Assembly: GCA_017960415.1 (NCBI GenBank)
Contig: JAGCZE010000196.1
Span: forward strand, 1 to 18,548
Length of the DNA: 18,548 nt
DNA from: Lachnospiraceae bacterium
GTDB lineage: Bacteria > Bacillota_A > Clostridia > Lachnospirales > Lachnospiraceae
Direction of reading: 5' to 3'
Position 1 is the first letter of the stretch; every line of letters begins with the position of its first letter. Positions 1 to 5,891 of the stretch are shown piece by piece. A program made the translations under genes and the position numbers. The notes beneath the pieces were generated by a model that worked only from the letters and a program-made list of their open reading frames with translations, searched no databases and had not been told where the DNA came from.

Positions 1-2
1 CA

Positions 3-2735
3 GCGGGCTGGCTGGTTCTGGCTGTGATAGATTGGAGACTGATCTTCAGAAAAGCTCCCAAATGGATATTCTGTATACTCTGGGGGCTTGTTGCGCTGCG
101 CCTGGTTCTGCCGGTTTCATTCGAGAGCAGACTTAGCTTGATTCCGTCTGCCGCGGTTCTTCCGGCGGATATCACAACTACCGCACATCCGCAGATACAC
201 AGCGGTATAGCAGTGATCGATGACTTTATAAACAGGCTGCTTTCGCCGTCGAAATATGGTTTACAAGCAGAAGATATTAATGATAATCAACGAGTAAACG
301 ACATAGAGAAGGCTGCAGCAAATGAAAATCTTACGAGCTACTCTATATATCAAATTACCGACAGTAACAGTATTGATCCTGATTCTGTCAGAAACGATGG
401 ATCATATTCAAACTCAACAGAAAGAATTAACCCGAAAAGCAGTTACGGCAAGCTGGAAGGCAAAACTGAGGACAGCGCCAACCCCACGCAGGTTCTCTCA
501 TTTATATTATCTAGGTTATGGCTGGCAGGACTGATCGGAATGCGTTTATATGCTACAGTCAGCTATGTGCTGCTGCGTCGCAAGGTAATGACGGCAGTTC
601 GTCACGTAGATAATATTTACTTCAGCGAGTTTGTTTCTTCACCGTTTCTGTTGGGCATCATACGGCCGAGGATATATCTTCCTTACGGAATTGGTGAAAA
701 AGAGCGTGAATTTGTGATCGCGCATGAGAAAGCGCATATTGCGCGCAGGGACCATTGGTGGAAACCACTCGGATTTATACTGCTGGCGGTGTACTGGTTC
801 AATCCGTTGATCTGGGCGGCGTATATCCTTCTGTGCAGGGACATTGAGTCGGCATGTGACGAGAAGGTTGTTTCGGAAATGGGCACGGATGAGCGCCGTT
901 CCTACTCAAATGCTCTTCTGAACGCAAGTCTTGGCATAAAGCGCAGACGCATCGCGGCCTGCCCTCTGGCATTTGGTGAGACCGGAGTGAAGAACCGTAT
1001 TAAGAATGTAATGAACTACAAGAAGCCGGTATTTTGGATCATAGCCGCAGCGATAGTCGGATGTATTGTATTGGCGGTGTGTTTCCTGACTGATCCTGCT
1101 CAGAAGAAAAGTGCTGCTTCCGATGGCAAAGGGCAGGAACAGGCAGAGATTAACGGAGGTGAAGCTGCATTGGGTTCTGCAGATGGAAACGGTCAGGCAG
1201 GGCTTAACGGAAGTGAAACTGCGACAGATCCTGCAAACGGTAGCGGCTCGCACAAAAACGGTGATGGCGCGGAGGCTTTGACATCCGACGGATTGACCGG
1301 TGGGCAGGGCGGTATCACAAAATCTGAGAGTATATTATCGGATAATATATATAATGCAATCCAGGAAGATTGGGACAGATGGGATGAGAAGGACGAGTTC
1401 TCGAAGATGATTTCAAGCAGTCTTCCCGGAGCCGGCAGCAAGTATTTCGAGACCTGGCAGGAGGCGGTGGATTATCTGGGCGTTGAGCCCTGGAATCCGC
1501 TGGAAGATGCTGACTGGCTGAAGATTATGAATTATACCGGCGCTGATATTAAGGATATGTTCGATCCCGAGATGCTTCCTCACTGTTCGCTCACCTGGTA
1601 CGGGACCAGGGATAACAAGCTGACATATGCCGAGTTTACGACCGGATACGCAGTCGATGATGTCAGGGTGACATTAAAGATCGATCTGCATAACGCTTCC
1701 GAAAACGCTAACTTGCAGTCAGGAAATTTACAGTCGGATAATTCCCAATCAGGAAATCTGCAGTCTGAAAATCTGCAATCAGGAAATCTACAGTCGGAAA
1801 AACCTCAAGCGGGGGAATCGCAGTCTGGAAGCAACCGGAACAATAATGGCGGACCTTCAGGCATTCGCCTAAGTGAGACTTATCATGAGCGTGCAACCGC
1901 GAAACAGGCTGAATTCAGGCATGTAAACGAGGATGGCTATTATTTTTATTATACATTAAGATGTGTGAACCTTGAGACCGGGGAAGATGCATTGGCGAAG
2001 GCTACGGAAGTTATGAACCGCGTTTTGGAGTATATGGGCATGGGCGGAATTCCCACAACGCCTGTGGATATGATGGGCCCGGGAAAGTTACCGGATCGTG
2101 CATTTGCAGAACCGACACCTGCTGGGATTTCTCCGGATGTATCAGGGACTTCGACGGAAACCGTTATATTGCCATTCGAGACATGGCTACTGCAAAAGCC
2201 GGAATACGAAAGTGCCAATCAGATTCCCGGAACGGACGCCAATGCTGAGACGGATTATTTTATTGATATCGGTAATAATTCAGAAACCGATGAATTGATG
2301 ATAAAGTATAAAAACGAAGCTCAGGGGATCTATGAAAATGAGGACACTAAAGCACTTTATGAGGAATATGTAATGTCGCAGCTGTTTGAAGCCTATAAGG
2401 ATATTGATGTGTCTGAAGGTGTCCAGATAGTGGTTTGGCAGTTTAGCCCAAACAGCTATTCCTGTGTGCTGCTACCGAAGAATAGTATGATCTCATTCGA
2501 TCAAATTAACGGAATCGGATTATTGTCTTTAACGCCGGATCAGGCTATTGAAATACTTGAATTGTTGAATGTTTCAGATAAAAATGCGATCATAAGGGGA
2601 ACGTATAATCCATATTCAAGTTATATTAATCTTGAACCAGTTTCTGGTGATGAAACATACTTGAACGAAGTAGCGGCGCAATTTTATAACAGGTTCGCTG
2701 TTGAACGCGGGGAATTGGTTTATAATCTTCAATAA
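3..2735 (+). CDS. M56-family (BlaR1/MecR1-like) membrane metalloprotease sensor, 5' truncated
   Basis: A membrane zinc protease that probably senses an extracellular signal and inactivates the BlaI-type repressor encoded next to it. The reading frame is open to the window edge: the residues before the GTG at 24 (AGWLVLAV) continue the usual BlaR1 N-terminus, so the true start lies upstream and GTG 24 is probably not used. Numbering from the codon at 3, the zinc motif HEKAH is at residues 241-245. The downstream NPLIW and CRDIESACDE segment (about 267-287) supplies the likely third ligand. Hydrophobic segments flank the protease core, and a last one lies near residues 345-363. The remaining 550 or so residues should be extracellular: a Gly/Asn/Ser-rich linker, a domain, eight five-residue repeats, then two more unassigned regions. 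I see no penicillin-binding domain and no SxxK active site, so the ligand need not be a beta-lactam. Family assignment is firm; the signal is unknown. Confidence 0.88.
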   Translation, partial: AGWLVLAVIDWRLIFRKAPKWIFCILWGLVALRLVLPVSFESRLSLIPSAAVLPADITTTAHPQIHSGIAVIDDFINRLLSPSKYGLQAEDINDNQRVNDIEKAAANENLTSYSIYQITDSNSIDPDSVRNDGSYSNSTERINPKSSYGKLEGKTEDSANPTQVLSFILSRLWLAGLIGMRLYATVSYVLLRRKVMTAVRHVDNIYFSEFVSSPFLLGIIRPRIYLPYGIGEKEREFVIAHEKAHIARRDHWWKPLGFILLAVYWFNPLIWAAYILLCRDIESACDEKVVSEMGTDERRSYSNALLNASLGIKRRRIAACPLAFGETGVKNRIKNVMNYKKPVFWIIAAAIVGCIVLAVCFLTDPAQKKSAASDGKGQEQAEINGGEAALGSADGNGQAGLNGSETATDPANGSGSHKNGDGAEALTSDGLTGGQGGITKSESILSDNIYNAIQEDWDRWDEKDEFSKMISSSLPGAGSKYFETWQEAVDYLGVEPWNPLEDADWLKIMNYTGADIKDMFDPEMLPHCSLTWYGTRDNKLTYAEFTTGYAVDDVRVTLKIDLHNASENANLQSGNLQSDNSQSGNLQSENLQSGNLQSEKPQAGESQSGSNRNNNGGPSGIRLSETYHERATAKQAEFRHVNEDGYYFYYTLRCVNLETGEDALAKATEVMNRVLEYMGMGGIPTTPVDMMGPGKLPDRAFAEPTPAGISPDVSGTSTETVILPFETWLLQKPEYESANQIPGTDANAETDYFIDIGNNSETDELMIKYKNEAQGIYENEDTKALYEEYVMSQLFEAYKDIDVSEGVQIVVWQFSPNSYSCVLLPKNSMISFDQINGIGLLSLTPDQAIEILELLNVSDKNAIIRGTYNPYSSYINLEPVSGDETYLNEVAAQFYNRFAVERGELVYNLQ
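1710..1829 (+). repeat. Eight tandem 15-nt units encoding NLQSG-type pentapeptides
   Basis: In frame inside the M56 sensor, eight five-residue units follow one another: NLQSG, NLQSD, NSQSG, NLQSE, NLQSG, NLQSE, KPQAG, ESQSG. The first six are close copies at DNA level (variants of aatctgcagtcagga) and the last two have drifted. The hydrophilic composition suggests a flexible extracellular spacer between two sensor domains. A 15-nt repeat can change copy number by replication slippage without breaking the frame. Confidence 0.85.
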
Positions 2736-2761
2736 TGAAAATCAGTGATTTTCGTTATTGA
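2729..2761 (+). promoter_or_regulatory. 33-bp near-perfect inverted repeat at the sensor/repressor junction
   Basis: The left arm tcaataatgaaaatca (2729-2744) and right arm tgattttcgttattga (2746-2761) are reverse complements except for one pair (T2736/G2754), around a single central G. The repeat covers the TAA stop of the M56 gene and ends 50 bases before the repressor start at 2812. It could be an operator for a dimeric repressor such as the adjacent BlaI-type protein, or an RNA hairpin at the operon joint (T/G becomes a wobble pair). No T-run follows, so it is not a typical terminator. The sequence does not show the TACA/TGTA dyad usual for BlaI sites. Confidence 0.6.
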
Positions 2762-2811
2762 GTTAAGATCCTCATCATGGGGAATATATAATGAAAAATG
2801 CGGAGGAAGAT

Positions 2812-3174
2812 ATGGCCATACCGAAGATATTTGAAAGTGAATACAGGTTCTGCCTGATATTATGGAAACATGAACCGATAAGCAGCTCACAGCTCGCAAA
2901 GCTGTGCGGTGAAGAGCTGGGCTGGAGCAGGACGACAACATATACCGTGATCAAGAGGCTGAGTGACAGGGGCGTGGTGAAGAACAACGACAGTATCATC
3001 ACATCCCTTGTCAGCAAGGAAGAAGCCCAGATTTCGCAGATCGATGAGATGCTTGAAAAGACCTTTGAGGGCTCGATCCCGGCTTTTATTGCCGCATTTG
3101 CGAAGCGTGAGAAGTTGTCGGACCGGGATATCAGTGAGATTCGGAAGATCATTGGAGAAGAAGGCGCTTCGTAA
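2812..3174 (+). CDS. BlaI/MecI/CopY-family transcriptional repressor
   Basis: A dimeric winged-helix repressor of about 120 residues, expected to bind an operator and be cleaved or released when the M56 sensor is activated. The N-terminal part (IPKIFESEYRFCLILWKHEP, then SSSQLAKLCGEELGWSRTTTYTVIKRLSDRGVV) follows the family pattern of start helix, GWS turn, recognition helix and wing. The C-terminal helices (about residues 70-120) correspond to the dimerisation and cleavage region. I chose ATG 2812 because GGAGG at 2802-2806 lies five bases upstream and the protein then begins where family members usually begin. ATG 2791 (seven more residues, weaker GGGGA site) is the alternative. In most bla/mec operons the repressor precedes the sensor; here it follows. 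Function by family is sure; its target genes are not shown. Confidence 0.9.
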   Translation: MAIPKIFESEYRFCLILWKHEPISSSQLAKLCGEELGWSRTTTYTVIKRLSDRGVVKNNDSIITSLVSKEEAQISQIDEMLEKTFEGSIPAFIAAFAKREKLSDRDISEIRKIIGEEGAS

Positions 3175-3228
3175 ATGCCCGGTTTTCAACATTGTAGTTT
3201 TTAAGTGTAGGGGAAAGGATCATTAATT

Positions 3229-3624
3229 ATGGTTAAGAAAATCATTAAATGGGTATTGGTTGCATTGTTTGTGCTACTTGCGATCGGATGGATGCCGTCT
3301 CTTTCTTCGGTGTTTTACCTGCTGGCAGCGGTTGTACTGCTTCCGATACCGAAATTCGAGGAAGTGCTTGAAAAGGTTAAATTAAAGTACCCTATACGAA
3401 TAGTGGTAGCTGTTATCTGCTTTGTGATCGCCTTTGCCGTTTCGCCCGAGAAGGCTCCGGCAACAGCTGCAAAAGAAGCAGCGCAGAAGCAGAGTGAAAG
3501 CAACAGTAAAAACGATTACAAGAAAGATGACGACAAGAAGGATGCCGTCAAAAAGCAGATCCTGGATACCTGGAGCGACAAAGAGGCGGCAATAGAAGCC
3601 TATTATACCTTTAATGACAGATAA
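3229..3624 (+). CDS. Small hypothetical membrane protein with charged C-terminal tail
   Basis: I do not recognise a family. The 131-residue protein has three hydrophobic segments (about residues 5-22, 27-42 and 54-72). The last is followed by an Ala-rich stretch and a very Lys/Asp-rich tail (NDYKKDDDKKDAVKK, about 98-112), ending in AYYTFNDR. ATG 3229 is preceded by a purine-rich GGGGAAAGGA ribosome site. It lies 54 bases after the BlaI-type gene, on the same strand, with no terminator seen between them, so it is probably the third gene of the sensor-repressor operon. It may be an accessory or a regulated target. The short tail could also mean the C-terminal domain of a longer ancestor has been lost. 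Confidence 0.7.
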   Translation: MVKKIIKWVLVALFVLLAIGWMPSLSSVFYLLAAVVLLPIPKFEEVLEKVKLKYPIRIVVAVICFVIAFAVSPEKAPATAAKEAAQKQSESNSKNDYKKDDDKKDAVKKQILDTWSDKEAAIEAYYTFNDR

Positions 3625-3628
3625 AGTC

Positions 3629-4843
3629 TCAGTACTCACTCAGACTTTCCAAAAAGGAGCTTACGAGCTCTTTTTTGTTTTCTGCATTAAATGCCCTGTA
3701 AAGCCTCCGGTATTTCTGGGAAACCGCATTTTCGCTGATCTTCTTGTCTATGGCGATCTGCTTGTTTGTATAATTGTTTACGGCATAATAGATATAGTCA
3801 TAATCATCGTTAATAAGCGAAAACAGCGACCTGGGCTTCTTCAGATAAAACATCAGACCGGCATACGATTTCTTTGAAGCCCTGGCCATGCTGACGAGCG
3901 CAGGATCTATGGGTGTGCGGTAATGCTTCAGCGCCTTATCGAGTACCTTCGGAGCTGCGGAATAAAGGTCTGTCAGCATGAAAAAACCATTGTTTTCAAG
4001 GGCCAGATCATAGGCATACTTCGCGTATTTATAAGAAACGTCGGTTTGTTTTTTATTGTAGAAAATTACTGCAAGCTCAGATGCCAGCATTATGGAAGGG
4101 TAGATATATCCCATTTCCTTAAATAATTTCAGGGACATTTCATACATCGCCGTATCTATCTCATTCTTATTATCGAATGAACCCAGAATATGCTTGTAAA
4201 GCGACATCGTTGTGACGATCGGGAACATCTCACTGCCAAAACCGCTGTTTAGGTCAAAAGAGGCATTGAGCAGTGAATCAAAGCCTTTAAAATAGGTTTC
4301 GAGATCGATGAGCAACAGGCTCATCTCTTTTTTATGCTCAAAATCCTCAGCAAATATCAGGTTCATCTCAAGTGTATGCTTCGTAAAAAGGTTGTACTTG
4401 TTCTCGAGGAGGCTGCAACGCGCCATCATATACAGGCAGGTGATCTTGATCGGAATGTCGTCGGTAACAGAAAGAGCCTCGTCCGCGAGAATGTAAGCTT
4501 CGTCGTAATTACCGTTCAGTGCGGCTTCGAAAGAAGAATAAAGCTTGAGCTCTTCGGGTTTCGTGAGAGTGTCCTTCAGCCTGAAAAAATCCCGGTAAAG
4601 ATAAAGGGGAAAATGGAAATTGCTGCCTGTCTGAGTCTCATCGTCCGTTTTTGGGGTATGTGTTTTATCACCGTTTTTTGAAATGAATGCCTCTGCGCTC
4701 GGCTTCCTGGCATCTGCCGGGATCATCCAGGTGTTACCCACCAGATAAGCGCCTTCGATCCTTCCGTCGGTAGCATATCTTAAGACCGTCTTTCTTGAAA
4801 CGTCCCATAATTTTGCGATCTGAGTAGTTGATAAATAATCCAT
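3629..4843 (-). CDS. Transcriptional regulator with N-terminal MerR/excisionase-type and C-terminal LuxR-type HTH
   Basis: A 404-residue cytoplasmic regulator. Residues 1-48 (LSTTQIAKLWDVSRKTVLRY, then GRIEGAYLVGNTWMIPADARKP) match the short winged helix-turn-helix used by excisionase and MerR-like proteins. Residues about 50-72 form a polar linker. Residues about 75-340 are helix-rich with Ala/Tyr/Leu spacing like degenerate TPR repeats (for example AALNGNYDEAYILADEALSV). The end (NKQIAIDKKISENAVSQKYR, then RLYRAFNAENKKELVSSF) resembles the LuxR-type HTH four-helix unit. ATG 4843 has an AGG-type ribosome site and a good promoter about 90 bases upstream. The gene converges on the M56 operon and is divergent from the surface-protein gene, which may be its target. 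The two-HTH reading rests on motif similarity; the ligand or partner of the middle part is unknown. Confidence 0.8.
   Translation of the reverse strand: MDYLSTTQIAKLWDVSRKTVLRYATDGRIEGAYLVGNTWMIPADARKPSAEAFISKNGDKTHTPKTDDETQTGSNFHFPLYLYRDFFRLKDTLTKPEELKLYSSFEAALNGNYDEAYILADEALSVTDDIPIKITCLYMMARCSLLENKYNLFTKHTLEMNLIFAEDFEHKKEMSLLLIDLETYFKGFDSLLNASFDLNSGFGSEMFPIVTTMSLYKHILGSFDNKNEIDTAMYEMSLKLFKEMGYIYPSIMLASELAVIFYNKKQTDVSYKYAKYAYDLALENNGFFMLTDLYSAAPKVLDKALKHYRTPIDPALVSMARASKKSYAGLMFYLKKPRSLFSLINDDYDYIYYAVNNYTNKQIAIDKKISENAVSQKYRRLYRAFNAENKKELVSSFLESLSEY
3651..3676 (+). terminator. Intrinsic terminator of the M56-BlaI operon, inside the convergent gene
   Basis: The stem GAGCT (3657-3661) pairs with AGCTC (3666-3670) around a TACG loop. 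It is extended by a G-T wobble and five A-T pairs, and six T's (3671-3676) follow on the plus strand. It sits 27 bases after the stop of the small membrane protein gene. It also lies within the last codons of the minus-strand regulator, whose stop is at 3629-3631. The A/T arms make it nearly symmetrical, so it could act in both directions if left untranslated. Confidence 0.65.
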
Positions 4844-4932
4844 ATTGCCTCGCTGAAAAATGTTCGCAAGGAGACGTCGATCATACTGAAAAGAATTTGT
4901 GTAATATATTGTCTCTTTGCGGTTTTATATGT

Positions 4933-4960
4933 ATTATAGCGCATTTTTCTTCTAAAACAA
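4933..4960 (-). promoter_or_regulatory. Sigma-A-type promoter for the two-HTH regulator
   Basis: Read on the minus strand: TTGTTT at 4960-4955, a 16-base spacer ending in aaatgcgc, and TATAAT at 4938-4933. Transcription would start near 4926, giving an untranslated leader of about 80 bases before ATG 4843. Confidence 0.65.
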
Positions 4961-5055
4961 AGAAAAAATGACAAAAATACAGATGTAAAAAGCCCGAAGG
5001 TCCCCGCAGAGAGAGCAGATCCGAAGAACATCCCAAAGACTCCGAAAATACCCAG

Positions 5056-5073
5056 AATTATTTGTAAATAATT
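5056..5073. repeat. Perfect AT-only 18-bp inverted repeat
   Basis: AATTATTT (5056-5063) and AAATAATT (5066-5073) are perfect reverse complements around GT. It lies in non-coding AT-rich DNA about 100 bases upstream of the regulator promoter. It could be an operator or simply chance in AT-rich sequence. The rest of 4961-5131 shows no gene that I can support. Confidence 0.4.
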
Positions 5074-5131
5074 AACTCAAACTTCCCACATCAATAAGGT
5101 GTGATGAACCTTGAAAATTCAATATTTTAGC

Positions 5132-5470
5132 CTATAAATAAGGCGTAATGATGTTACGCTGGGAAAGGATAATCCCATTCCGGCAAAGATCATATGTGTG
5201 AGGAACAAGGCTAATCGCATCTTCGGAGTCTTTCTGTTCTTTGCTCTCCAGAAATTTATAATAATACAGATCCGCGCATGTATAAAGGACCTTAAATGTA
5301 TGCGGGTATATGACAATAGCATCCTTGGCGATCAGGATTGCCTCGTCAAACCGGTGGCTTCTTGCAATGGCATCGATCCTGTTGCACATATCATCGATCT
5401 TTTTTGACGAAAGGCCAAAGCCCAAAAGTTCATCCATGGATAACCGATATCTCCTTGTTTTTCTGATCAT
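5132..5470 (-). pseudogene. Remnant of a TPR-containing (XRE-type?) regulator
   Basis: The reading frame encodes a segment that looks like the inter-domain linker plus the first TPR pair of HTH-TPR regulators common in clostridia (MDELLGFGLSSKKIDDMC, then RFDEAILIAKDAIVIYPHTF, then KVLYTCADLYYYKFLESKEQ). The DNA-binding domain that should come first is missing. After DSEDAISL the sequence loses the pattern and stops within 26 codons. No ribosome site precedes the ATG at 5470 or the earlier one at 5581, and the upstream end of the open frame runs through the surface-gene promoter. I read it as a decayed fragment; a small expressed protein is possible but less likely. Confidence 0.4.
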
Positions 5471-5575
5471 GGCTAAAGTATACGGGATGCCTGATAATAT
5501 TATAACATAATGATTATCCAATTGATATGATAGAATTTTTCCGATACGGAAAGTTATGTATAGAAGAAAAAAATC

Positions 5576-5603
5576 TTGCATTTTTATAAAAATGCGTTAT
5601 AAT
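5576..5603 (+). promoter_or_regulatory. Promoter of the surface-protein gene
   Basis: TTGCAT (5576-5581), a 16-base spacer ending in aaaatgcgt, and a perfect TATAAT (5598-5603). Transcription should start near 5611, about 280 bases before the ATG at 5892. The spacer end resembles that of the regulator promoter at 4933-4960. Confidence 0.7.
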
Positions 5604-5721
5604 GTATGTATCAGTCTTTCTCTCCAAAATGTGAAGTGATTCACAGAAAAGTTCATATAATTCAGACAAAAATTACAAAACGAGGACCCGACAAGTATGC
5701 AGAATAAACCTACACTCTTTA

Positions 5722-5745
5722 CAGTACAGTATAGTATACTGACTG
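5722..5745. promoter_or_regulatory. Operator-like dyad in the surface-gene leader
   Basis: CAGTATA (5727-5733) and TATACTG (5735-5741) are perfect reverse complements around one G. CAGT (5722-5725) and ACTG (5742-5745) extend the symmetry with one bulged A. It lies about 120 bases downstream of the promoter, so it could be a roadblock operator or an RNA stem in the leader. Confidence 0.45.
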
Positions 5746-5805
5746 CGCCGTTTTTGAGTCTTGAGATTGCAAGACGTTTGGAAACGGATACTATATTCGT
5801 GATGG

Positions 5806-5861
5806 AAAACCGTCGGATATGACGGGGGAAGTATGCCCCCTGACAGATTCGGCGGTTTTTT
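5806..5861 (+). terminator. Terminator-like stem just before the surface-protein ribosome site
   Basis: AAAACCGTCGGAT (5806-5818) pairs with ATTCGGCGGTTTT (5847-5859) through 13 pairs including two G-T. An inner hairpin GGGGG (5824-5828)/CCCCC (5836-5840) lies inside. Six T's run from 5856 to 5861. The gene's ribosome site begins 16 bases later, so full-length transcription must pass this stem. That makes it a candidate attenuator. Confidence 0.6.
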
Positions 5862-5891
5862 ATATACAAACAGTCTAAAGGAGGAATTGCA

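Larger units (their letters stand above)
5611..5891 (+). promoter_or_regulatory. Long structured 5' leader, possible riboswitch or attenuator
   Basis: No coding sequence is evident in these 281 bases. Paired elements are seen in order. First is a small hairpin GTGAA/TTCAC (5631-5644). Next is the dyad at 5722-5745. Third is a two-part stem: CCGTTT (5748-5753) with AAACGG (5782-5787) outside, and GTCTTG (5758-5763) with CAAGAC (5770-5775) inside. Last is the terminator-like stem at 5806-5861. The ribosome site AAAGGAGG (5877-5884) follows, seven bases before the ATG. This layout suits a leader that decides between early termination and read-through. I do not recognise a known riboswitch class. 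Confidence 0.5.

Noticed and set aside
1710..1829. Repeat considered as a CRISPR-like array
   Set aside because: The 15-nt units are contiguous, in frame and without spacers.
2729..2761. Inverted repeat considered as an intrinsic terminator
   Set aside because: No T-run follows and the stem is AT-rich; downstream genes are on the same strand and appear to be in the same operon.
4780..5031. Minus-strand frame with a hydrophobic stretch (FGSALSAGTFGLFTSVFLSF)
   Set aside because: It spans the regulator promoter and overlaps the regulator start, with no ribosome site; the hydrophobicity comes from T-rich DNA.
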